Assembly: GCF_001742165.1 (NCBI RefSeq)
Contig: NZ_CP016442.1
Span: 744,001-808,000, forward strand
Origin: Burkholderia stabilis
GTDB lineage: Bacteria; Pseudomonadota; Gammaproteobacteria; Burkholderiales; Burkholderiaceae
Direction: 5' to 3'
DNA length: 64,000 bases
Shown: positions 28,310-35,694 of the stretch, piece by piece
How positions within the stretch are numbered: the first letter of the stretch is position 1
How the letters are laid out: every line of letters begins with the position of its first letter
Position numbers and translations under genes: made by a program
The notes under the pieces: generated by a model
The model's database searches: none
What the model saw: the letters and a program-made list of their open reading frames with translations, nothing else
Told to the model about the DNA's origin: nothing

Positions 28310-29053
28310 CTACCCGCGCGCGTGCTCGGCCAGCAGCCGCGCTTTCGCGTCGACGAGCAGCGCCGCATGCATGTCGCGATGCTGGCGAATCCGCTCGGTC
28401 GGCCCGACGACCGACAACCCGTACCAGTCGCCGTCGAGCGTCAGCGCGACCGCGATCGCCGACAGTTCGGGCGCGCTCTCGCCGAAGTTCTCGGCCCAGC
28501 CGAGTTCGCGAAACCGCGCGGCTTGCGCGGCGAGCGCCGGCAAGTCCGCGACGGTCGCGGCGGTGAAACGCTCGAACGGCAACTGCGCGCCGAGCGCCTG
28601 CTGCGCGTCGCCGTCGAGTTCCGCGAAGATCGCCTTGCCGATCGAGTTCGCATGCAGCGGACGCAACTCGCCCGGCTGGCGCGTATAGCGGATTGCCTGC
28701 TCCGATTCGACGACGTCGAGGTACGTGACCGCACCCCCCTGGATCTTGCCGAGCACGGCCGTCTCGCGGCTCGCGTCGCGCAGCGCGACGAGATGCGGAT
28801 GCACGATGTCGACGACGGGATCGGTCGCGTCGATCGCGGCGGCGATCGTCTGCAGGCGCCGCGTCGGATAGTAGCCGCCGCGCTTGCGCACTTCGTACAG
28901 GTAGCCGCGGTTCACGAGCGTACGCGCCATCGCGAGGCAACTCGACGCCGGCACATTGAGCAGGCGCGCGAGTTCGGTGAGCGGCAGCGGCCGCCGTTCG
29001 GCGGCGAACAGCTCGAACAGGTCGAGCGTGCGGGCAACGAGTTTGACGTCCAT
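28310..29053 (-). CDS. IclR-family transcriptional regulator
   Basis: A 247-residue IclR protein. ATG 29053 (MDVKLVARTLDLFELFAAER) starts the winged helix, with LPLTELARLLNVPASSCLAM as the recognition region. The effector domain includes AVTYLDVVESEQAIRYTRQPG and LHANSIGKAIFAELDG. It is the last gene of the CoA-transferase, transporter and acyl-CoA dehydrogenase operon, so it most likely regulates it. A long palindrome upstream of the first gene (33033-33070) is the natural operator candidate. Confidence 0.92.
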   Translation of the reverse strand: MDVKLVARTLDLFELFAAERRPLPLTELARLLNVPASSCLAMARTLVNRGYLYEVRKRGGYYPTRRLQTIAAAIDATDPVVDIVHPHLVALRDASRETAVLGKIQGGAVTYLDVVESEQAIRYTRQPGELRPLHANSIGKAIFAELDGDAQQALGAQLPFERFTAATVADLPALAAQAARFRELGWAENFGESAPELSAIAVALTLDGDWYGLSVVGPTERIRQHRDMHAALLVDAKARLLAEHARG

Positions 29054-29106
29054 GACGAGCGCTTGAATCGGAACGGGAAATCGCGCGCCGGGCCGGCCGC
29101 CGCGCG

Positions 29107-30273
29107 TCAATAGGACTTCGGCAGCCCGAGCACCTTCTCCGCGATGTAGCACAGGATCAGTTGCGGACTCACGGGCGCGAGCCTCGGAATCATACACTCG
29201 CGCAGGTAGCGCTCGACATGGTATTCCTTCGCGTACCCCATTCCGCCGAGCGTCGCGACCGCCGTCTGGCATGCCTGGAACGCGGCTTCCGCGCCGAGGT
29301 ACTTCGCCGCGTTCGCTTCCGCGCCGCACGATTGCCCCGCGTCGTAGCGCGTCGCGGCCTTCATCACCATCAGCCACGCGGCTTCGAGCTGCATCCACGC
29401 CTGCGCGAGCGGATGCTGGATCGACTGGTTCTGCCCGATCGGCCGGCCGAACACGACGCGCTCGCACGCATACTGCGTCGCGCGGCGCAGCGCGGCCTGC
29501 CCGAGCCCGATCGCCTCGGCGGCGATCAGGATGCGCTCGGGGTTCAGCCCGTGCAACAGATAGCGGAAGCCTTCGCCCTCGTTGCCGATCAGGTCGTCGC
29601 GCGAGACGCGCAGGTTGTCGATGAACAGCATGTTCGAATCGACGGCCTTGCGGCCCATCTTCTCGATCTCGCGCACCTCGACGCGCGAGCGGTCGAGATC
29701 GGTGTAGAACAGGCTCAGCCCGTCGGTCGGTTTCGCGACCTGGTCGAGCGGCGTCGTGCGCGCGATGATCAGCATCTTGTTCGCGACCTGCGCGGTCGAG
29801 ATCCAGATCTTGCGCCCGCTCAGCACGTAGTGATCGCCTTCGCGGCGCGCCTGCGTGCTCAGGTGCGTGGTGTCGAGGCCCGCGTCGGGTTCGGTCACCG
29901 CGAAGCACGCCTTGTCGCGCCCCGCGATCAGCGGCGGCAGGAAGCGCGCCTTCTGCGTGTCGTTGCCGAACACCTGCACCGGGTTCAGCCCGAAGATGTT
30001 CATGTGGACAGCCGATGCGCCGGACAGGCCCGCGCCCGACGCGCTGATCGTGCGCATCATCAGCGCGGCCTCGGTCATCCCGAGCCCGGCGCCGCCGTGC
30101 GCCGGGTCCATCGCGATGCCGAGCCAGCCGGCCTCGGCGAGCGCCGCGTGGAAGTCGGCCGGAAACCCGCCCGCGCGATCGCGTTCGAGCCAGTAGTCGT
30201 CGCCGAAGCGTGCGCAGATTTTCTCGATCGCGCTTTCGATCGCGCGCTGGTCGTCGGTCAGGTCGAACTGCAT
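29107..30273 (-). CDS. acyl-CoA dehydrogenase
   Basis: A 388-residue flavoprotein of the acyl-CoA dehydrogenase family. Seen are CFAVTEPDAGLDTTHLSTQA (FAD/substrate loop), GRKIWISTAQVANKMLI and TLGGMGYAKEYHVERYLREC. The usual C-terminal catalytic YEGTSE-type motif is replaced by LAPVSPQ near residues 365-371. A glutamate at 246 in GLNPERILIA falls where isovaleryl- and long-chain dehydrogenases place their base, so activity may rely on that. The substrate is unknown. It lies 112 bases after the transporter gene and 53 bases before iclR. Confidence 0.9.
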   Translation of the reverse strand: MQFDLTDDQRAIESAIEKICARFGDDYWLERDRAGGFPADFHAALAEAGWLGIAMDPAHGGAGLGMTEAALMMRTISASGAGLSGASAVHMNIFGLNPVQVFGNDTQKARFLPPLIAGRDKACFAVTEPDAGLDTTHLSTQARREGDHYVLSGRKIWISTAQVANKMLIIARTTPLDQVAKPTDGLSLFYTDLDRSRVEVREIEKMGRKAVDSNMLFIDNLRVSRDDLIGNEGEGFRYLLHGLNPERILIAAEAIGLGQAALRRATQYACERVVFGRPIGQNQSIQHPLAQAWMQLEAAWLMVMKAATRYDAGQSCGAEANAAKYLGAEAAFQACQTAVATLGGMGYAKEYHVERYLRECMIPRLAPVSPQLILCYIAEKVLGLPKSY

Positions 30274-30385
30274 GGACTGCTCTCCCGGAAAAAGTGAACG
30301 GACGCGCCGTTCTCAAGAAAACGCCGAGCCGCCCGGGGTTTTCGACCCGTCGGGGACTGGCGCGGAGCGACAGGTCTGGAGGCGC

Positions 30386-31687
30386 TCACAATGGAAATAC
30401 GCCCGTCACGACCGCGGCGAAGACCATCAGCACGGTGGCGGCGAACAGGAACGGAATCGTGAATTTCTGGTGCTCGGCCAGCTCGACGCCGGTCAGGCCG
30501 ACGATCAGGAACGTCGCAGGCGTGAGCGGGCTCACCGGGAAGCCGGTCGTCATCTGGCCGAGCAGCGCGGCCTGCGCCATCTGGATCGGCGGCACGCCGA
30601 GCAGCTTCGCGCTTTCCGCGAGCACCGGCAGTACGCCGAAGTAGAACGAATCGGGGTCGAACAGCAGGCTGAGCGGCATCGACAGCAGCCCGAGCACGAA
30701 CGGCATGTGGCGCGCATGCTCGACCGGCACGTGTGCGACGACGACTTCCGCCATCGCCTTCAGCATGCCCGTGCCGGACATGATGCCGGTGAACGCGCCG
30801 GCCGCGAGCAGTACGCTCGCCATCATCAGCGCGGCTTTCGCGTGCGCATCGATCCGCTCGCGCTGCGCCTGCACGTCCGGATAGTTGATCACGAGCGCGG
30901 CGACCGTGCCGAGCATGAACATCACCATCGGATCGACGATGCCCGACACCAGCGTGACGAGCACGACGAGCGTCAGCGCGACGTTGATCCTGAAGCGGCC
31001 GGGCCGGCGCAGTGCGCGTTCGGCGTCGGTCAGCTCGCGCGGTGCGATCGCGAGCGCCGCCGCGCCGGCGCGATCGAGCCCGAGCCGCTTCGCTTCGCGC
31101 ACGCCGAGCACGTACGCGGTGCCGAACACGAATACGAGCCCGACGATCTGCACCGGAATCATCGGCATGAAGATCGCCGAGCCCGGGATGTGCAGCGCCG
31201 CCGATGCGCGCAGCATCGGCCCGACCCACGGCAGGAAGTTGACGCCGGCCGCCATCGACGCGACGCACGCGAGGATGCGGCGATCCATCCCGAGCCGCGT
31301 ATAGAGCGGCATCATCGCGGGCAGCGTGACGAGAAACGTGACGGCGCCCGAGCCGTCCAGATGGATCAGCAGCGCGAGCAGCGCCGAGCCCATCACGATG
31401 CGCGGCGGATGGCAGCCGATCACGCGCAGCACGCCCGCGATGATCGGGTCGAGCATCCCCGCATCGGTGAGGATGCCGAAAAAAAGAATCGCAAAAACGA
31501 ACATTCCGGCGATCGGGCCGATGTTCTGTACGCCGTGAACGATGAACTTGCCGGTCGTCAGCCCGAACCCGGCCGCGAGCGAAGCAGCCACCGGCACGAC
31601 GATCAGCGCGACGAGCGGCGACAGCCGCTTCGTGATGATCAGGCCGAACAGCGCGACGATGGCGATCGCGCCGATCCATGCGAGCAT
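30386..31687 (-). CDS. CitMHS-family (citrate/metal:H+) symporter
   Basis: A 433-residue membrane protein with 12 or so hydrophobic helices, of the CitMHS family that imports metal-citrate or similar carboxylates with protons. ATG 31687 (MLAWIGAIAIVALFGLIITK) has GGAGACGCATC before it. Motifs include LLIHLDGSGAVTFLVTLPAM, GVNFLPWVGPMLRASA and LFDPDSFYFGVLPVL, common in the family. The operon partners (CoA-transferase and acyl-CoA dehydrogenase) suggest its cargo is a di- or tricarboxylate activated to a CoA ester. That cargo is not identified. Confidence 0.9.
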   Translation of the reverse strand: MLAWIGAIAIVALFGLIITKRLSPLVALIVVPVAASLAAGFGLTTGKFIVHGVQNIGPIAGMFVFAILFFGILTDAGMLDPIIAGVLRVIGCHPPRIVMGSALLALLIHLDGSGAVTFLVTLPAMMPLYTRLGMDRRILACVASMAAGVNFLPWVGPMLRASAALHIPGSAIFMPMIPVQIVGLVFVFGTAYVLGVREAKRLGLDRAGAAALAIAPRELTDAERALRRPGRFRINVALTLVVLVTLVSGIVDPMVMFMLGTVAALVINYPDVQAQRERIDAHAKAALMMASVLLAAGAFTGIMSGTGMLKAMAEVVVAHVPVEHARHMPFVLGLLSMPLSLLFDPDSFYFGVLPVLAESAKLLGVPPIQMAQAALLGQMTTGFPVSPLTPATFLIVGLTGVELAEHQKFTIPFLFAATVLMVFAAVVTGVFPL

Positions 31688-31783
31688 GATGCGTCTCCTC
31701 TTCAGCCGGCGCGCGTTCGTGCGCGGGCCGGCGTGGTGTCTCAATCGGGGGTTGCGGCACGCGGCCGGCGGTTGCGATGCCGG

Positions 31784-32947
31784 TCAGTCGCGGCGGTCGC
31801 GGTCGTCGTTGTCGCCGCTGTCGAAAACCTGCGCCGCGTGCTCGTTCAGCGCAGGCGGCGGGCGGCGGTACGTAGCCGGCGTGCGGCCGAGCTTGATCGG
31901 CGACGCGATGCCGCGATGCCGGCCCAGCTCGACCTTCATCTGCCGATGCGCGACATGCGGATGATCGAGCGCCGCATCGAGCCCGAGCACGGGCGCGCAC
32001 GGCACGCCGCGGCGCATCAGCCGCTCGGCGAGCGCCGCGCCGTCATGTCCGGCCAGCGCCGTTTCGAGCAGCGCGCGCAGCGCGGCGCGGTTCGCGCTGC
32101 GTGCGCGGTTGTCGGCGAAGCGCGGATCGTCGGGCCAGTCGCGCGTGCCGAGCACGTCGCACAGCGCCGCGAACTGCCCGTTGTTGCCGACCGCGAGAAA
32201 GATGTCGACGGTGGCCGTCGGAAAGCTGTCGTACGGCGTGATGTTCGGATGCGCGTTGCCGGTACGCACGGGCGCGTTGCCCGAATGAAAGAAGTTCGGC
32301 GTATGCGGATGCAGGATCGACAGCGCGCAGTCGAACAGCGTCGATTCGACGAACTGGCCGCGCCCGCTCGCGTCGCGCTCGCGCAGCGCCATCAGCACGC
32401 CGAGCGCCGCGTTCAGCCCCGTGACGAGATCGACGATCGGCACGCCGACGCGCAGCGGCGCACCGCCCGCTTCGCCGTTCACGCTCATCAGCCCCGCGAG
32501 CGCCTGCACGGCCGCGTCGTAGCCGGGCAGCCCGCCGAGCGGGCCGTCCGCGCCGAAACCCGACACGCGGCAATAAACGAGGCGCGGAAACCGCGCATGC
32601 AGCGCGTCGAAACCGAGCCCCCAGCGCTCCATCGTGCCGATCTTGAAGTTCTCGACGACGGCGTCGGCGTGTTCGAGCAGACCGAGCAGCCGCTCACGAT
32701 CGTCCGGTTGCGTCAGATCGAGCGTGACGCCGAGCTTGTTGCGGTTCACGCCGAGGAAGTACGACGCGGTATCGCCGTCGAACGGCGGGCCCCACGTGCG
32801 CGTCTCGTCGCCCGACGGCGGCTCGACCTTGACCACCTCCGCGCCGTGGTCGGCGAGGATCTGCGTCGCGTACGGGCCGCCCAGCACCCGCGACAGATCG
32901 ATGATGCGCAATCCCGCCAGCGCGCCCTGCTGCTCGTGTTCCGCCAT
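31784..32947 (-). CDS. CaiB/BaiF family III CoA-transferase
   Basis: A 387-residue family III CoA-transferase. The start MAEHEQQGALAGLRIIDLSR leads into VLGGPYATQILADHGAEVVKVE, a signature of the family. The catalytic aspartate is likely the one in GVPIVDLVTGLNAALG near residue 165. It moves CoA between carboxylic acids by a covalent aspartyl intermediate. It is first in a four-gene minus-strand operon with transporter, dehydrogenase and IclR regulator. A palindrome sits about 90 bases upstream. Confidence 0.93.
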   Translation of the reverse strand: MAEHEQQGALAGLRIIDLSRVLGGPYATQILADHGAEVVKVEPPSGDETRTWGPPFDGDTASYFLGVNRNKLGVTLDLTQPDDRERLLGLLEHADAVVENFKIGTMERWGLGFDALHARFPRLVYCRVSGFGADGPLGGLPGYDAAVQALAGLMSVNGEAGGAPLRVGVPIVDLVTGLNAALGVLMALRERDASGRGQFVESTLFDCALSILHPHTPNFFHSGNAPVRTGNAHPNITPYDSFPTATVDIFLAVGNNGQFAALCDVLGTRDWPDDPRFADNRARSANRAALRALLETALAGHDGAALAERLMRRGVPCAPVLGLDAALDHPHVAHRQMKVELGRHRGIASPIKLGRTPATYRRPPPALNEHAAQVFDSGDNDDRDRRD

Positions 32948-33032
32948 GCGTCTCGCTCCTGCTTCCGGTTGATCGGACTGCCGCCGCCGTCCAGCCGGCG
33001 CGTGCGCGCCTGGCCTTTCGGACTCGATGAAT

Positions 33033-33070
33033 AATTCTTGTGCGTGAATTTATATTCACACTCAGGAATT
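33033..33070. promoter_or_regulatory. extended palindromic operator upstream of the CoA-transferase operon
   Basis: The core GTGAAT-TTAT-ATTCAC (33044-33059) is perfectly symmetric, and AATTC at 33033-33037 pairs with GAATT at 33066-33070 about the same centre. The region is unusually AT-rich. It lies 97-120 bases before the CaiB-type start, where the IclR protein of the same operon would be expected to bind. Confidence 0.5.
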
Positions 33071-33224
33071 TCATTGTCAAGCCCGGGTGGACCCGGCCGA
33101 CGCGCGGATAACGCCGCCGCGCGCAAGTGGGGACGACACCGAACCCGGGCCGGTTGCGGCGTTGCCCCGCCCTTCGCTAAGCTGACGGAAAACGTTCAAC
33201 CCGAAACAACGAGGCGGAAAATTC

Positions 33225-33479
33225 ATGAAACGGATGTGGCTGGCGGCCTTCCTGCTGGCGTCGACGCTGGGCGTCGCGCACGCGCAAACCCAGACCTTCC
33301 ACTTCGGCGAAGGGCAGACCGGCGTGCCCGGCGCAGCGCCGTCGGCGGCGCCCCAGCCCGCCGCGTCGACCGCCCGGCGCGCGACAGCGCCGTCGCGTCA
33401 TCACCGGCGCGCCGTTCACAAGCGCCGCCATCCGCGCCACGTGAAGCCGACGCGCAACGGGATCTACACGCATTCGTGA
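33225..33479 (+). CDS. small secreted basic protein of unknown function
   Basis: An 84-residue protein. MKRMWLAAFLLASTLGVAHA is a clear signal peptide, cut after AHA. The mature part starts QTQTFHFGEGQTGVPG, then an alanine/proline-rich linker and a His/Arg-rich tail (RHHRRAVHKRRHPRH). It looks exported and could bind acidic polymers or metal, but no family is recognised. GAGGCGG precedes the ATG. Confidence 0.7.
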   Translation: MKRMWLAAFLLASTLGVAHAQTQTFHFGEGQTGVPGAAPSAAPQPAASTARRATAPSRHHRRAVHKRRHPRHVKPTRNGIYTHS

Positions 33480-33629
33480 CCCGGCATGCGCGGCGCAACG
33501 CCGTGCACGGAACTGTCATGAACGGCCGGTAAGATCGCTGCGGCTGCCTGCATGCCGTCGCGGCCCGCTACCGGTTACCGCGCCGTCGACGCGCATTTTC
33601 TCCACGATTCAGCACCTGTTTCGCCGAAC

Positions 33630-34052
33630 ATGAGTACCGGGCCGGACACCCTCGCCGTCATCAAGGAACGCGCCACGATCGTTTGCCGCCAGCGCAGCAG
33701 CGTGTTGCTGGTCGCGCGCTCGGCATCGCGCTGGTCGCTGCCGGGCGGCACGATCCGGCGTGGCGAGACGCCGCTCGAGGCTGCGCAGCGGGAGCTTGCG
33801 GAGGAAACGCGGCTGGAGGGGCTGTTGCTCGACTATGCGGTGCAGTTCGGCGGGCTGACGAAGCTGCATCACGTGTTCGTCGCCGACGTGCCCGCGCACC
33901 TGACGCCGCGCGCGAGCAACGAGATCGCCCGCTGCAAGTGGTTTACGGTCGATCGGCTCGACACGCTCCGCGCGAGCGTGCCGACGCGCAAGATCATCGA
34001 GCTGCTGCGCCTCGACTGTTTTTCGGCGATCGCGAACGGCCCGCTTCGTTGA
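33630..34052 (+). CDS. NUDIX hydrolase
   Basis: A 140-residue Nudix protein. ATG 33630 (MSTGPDTLAVIKERATIVCR) was preferred to an in-frame ATG 78 bases upstream because the fold begins here. The Nudix box is readable as GGTIRRGETPLEAAQRELAE followed by ET, fitting Gx5Ex7REUxEExGU. Such enzymes hydrolyse nucleoside diphosphates linked to other groups. The substrate is unknown. Confidence 0.9.
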   Translation: MSTGPDTLAVIKERATIVCRQRSSVLLVARSASRWSLPGGTIRRGETPLEAAQRELAEETRLEGLLLDYAVQFGGLTKLHHVFVADVPAHLTPRASNEIARCKWFTVDRLDTLRASVPTRKIIELLRLDCFSAIANGPLR

Positions 34053-34067
34053 CGCAGGCCGCGCCGG

Positions 34068-34394
34068 TCACGCGCGCAGGAACGGGCCGGCCTTGCGTTC
34101 GAGCAGTGTGACGAGTTCGGGTTGCATGAACGCGTACCGATCGGGGATGTCGAGGCAGACGATCTTCTTGTGCTTCAGACGCGGGCCGAATTGCGCGGAC
34201 AACCTCGCCTTGTGTGCGCGTTCCATCACGAAGACGATCTCGGCCCACTCGATCTGTTCGGCGCTCAGCCGCGTATCGGCATCGGGCGCGAGGCCCGCGG
34301 AGTCGGTTTCGACACCCGGCCACGCGGCGAACACCGCTTCGGCCGTCGGGCTGCGCAGCCGGTTGCGGCTGCAGATGAACAGCGCCCGCGTCAT
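34068..34394 (-). CDS. predicted protein-tyrosine phosphatase (COG4551 type)
   Basis: A 108-residue small phosphatase-like protein. ATG 34394 (MTRALFICSRNRLRSPTAEA) starts just before the active-site loop CSRNRLRS, a C-x5-R loop. The later WAEIVFVMERAHKARL and CLDIPDRYAFMQPEL match the COG4551 group, in which the low-molecular-weight phosphatase fold is shortened. The DP general-acid motif of classic enzymes is seen here only as LDIPD. Function in the cell is unknown. It is convergent with the NUDIX gene, 15 bases apart. Confidence 0.82.
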   Translation of the reverse strand: MTRALFICSRNRLRSPTAEAVFAAWPGVETDSAGLAPDADTRLSAEQIEWAEIVFVMERAHKARLSAQFGPRLKHKKIVCLDIPDRYAFMQPELVTLLERKAGPFLRA

Positions 34395-34414
34395 GTCGCT
34401 ATGCCCCGCCTCGT

Positions 34415-34987
34415 TCACCCTTGCGGAATCGTGCCCGGTCGCACGTAGGCGAGCATGTGCGGCACGTAGTCGGCCTTGCCGAGTTCGACGCCGTGATGGC
34501 GCAGGATCGCGTAGGCAGCGATCGCGTGGAAGTAGAACTGCGGCAGCGCCCAGTCGCGCGCGTATTGCTCTCCGGTCATGTCGAACGCGATCCCGTTCGG
34601 CAATTCGAGCGCGATCGGCCGCGCGACGCCGCCGTCGAGCGCATCCGGCGCGAGTTCGCCGAGAAACGACAGCGTGCCGGCGATGATCGCCTGCGCATCG
34701 CCCAGCGTGCCGGGCTGCGCGTTCCCATTCCATCCGGCTTCACGCAACGCGAGCAACGCAGCGGGCAGCGGTTCGCCGCGCAGCCGGTACACGGGCTCCA
34801 TCGCCTGGAAGCACGAGAAGCGCACCTGTGCGGCGAGCGGATACATGTCGGCCGCCAGTTTCAGCGTCATCGCCGCATCGGGCGCGTCGCCCGCGGCCTG
34901 CCGGTGCGCGGCCGCCTTGTCGAGCCACGCGGTTTGTGCGCGCAGCATGTGGGTGAAGGTCGGAACGAGAAGTTGGGTCGGTGACAC
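34415..34987 (-). CDS. DUF1993 family protein
   Basis: A 190-residue helical protein of the DUF1993 family (DinB-like four-helix bundle). MSPTQLLVPTFTHMLRAQTA at the start and QFYFHAIAAYAILRHHGVEL with GKADYVPHML at the end are the family landmarks. Paired histidines in the last part could bind a metal. It is 20 bases upstream of the phosphatase gene on the same strand, so probably cotranscribed. Function unknown. Confidence 0.87.
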   Translation of the reverse strand: MSPTQLLVPTFTHMLRAQTAWLDKAAAHRQAAGDAPDAAMTLKLAADMYPLAAQVRFSCFQAMEPVYRLRGEPLPAALLALREAGWNGNAQPGTLGDAQAIIAGTLSFLGELAPDALDGGVARPIALELPNGIAFDMTGEQYARDWALPQFYFHAIAAYAILRHHGVELGKADYVPHMLAYVRPGTIPQG

Positions 34988-35163
34988 GCGTGCGCTCCTT
35001 GATGGTTATTCGCGCCACCTTATCAGCGTCGGCGAAAAACTGCATCCCGAGCCGGCCGATGCACGCGAACCGCTGTGAAACCGAAGGCGCATTGCCGCGT
35101 GTGCACGTTTGCGCGTTTACGCATGCGGAACGATCAATACCGCCTGACCACCGCAACGCCGCG

Positions 35164-35616
35164 TCAGGGCTTGCCTTGCCGCGCCAGGAACCGGTCGAGC
35201 TGCGACGCGAACGTCTTGCCGTCGCGCGCGCTGAACGGCGCCGGCCCGCCCGTGTCGATGCCCGCGCTGCGCAACTGATCCATCATCGCGCGCGTCGACA
35301 GACGCTCCTCGATGTTCTCGCGGCTGAACCAGTTTCCGCGCGGGTCGAGCGCATGCGCGCCCTTGTCGAGCACGGCGGCGGCCAGCGGGATATCGGCGGT
35401 AATCACGAGATCGCCGGCCTCGGCCATCTCGACGATGCGCGCGTCGGCCACGTCGAAGCCGGCCGGCACCTGCACGGCCTTGATGAACGGCGACGGCGGC
35501 GTGCGCAGAAACTGGTTCGCGACCAGCGTCACGCAGATTTCGGCACGACGCGCGGCGCGAAACAGCATGTCCTTGATGACGGCGGGACACGCGTCGGCAT
35601 CGACCAATACTTGCAT
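35164..35616 (-). CDS. YaiI/YqxD family (DUF188) protein
   Basis: A 150-residue member of the UPF0178/DUF188 family. MQVLVDADACPAVIKDMLFR at the start and DLVITADIPLAAAVLDKGAH in the middle carry the conserved acidic residues of a PIN-like nuclease fold. The length is typical. The biological role of this family is not established. A single gene preceded by AAAACCCGCC, with no strong ribosome binding site. Confidence 0.92.
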   Translation of the reverse strand: MQVLVDADACPAVIKDMLFRAARRAEICVTLVANQFLRTPPSPFIKAVQVPAGFDVADARIVEMAEAGDLVITADIPLAAAVLDKGAHALDPRGNWFSRENIEERLSTRAMMDQLRSAGIDTGGPAPFSARDGKTFASQLDRFLARQGKP

Positions 35617-35694
35617 GGCGGGTTTTCCAGTGGGCAGAAGCGGCGATCATAGCGCACCGCCCGCCGTTGTCTTGCGCGAACAATCAGCGAGCAA

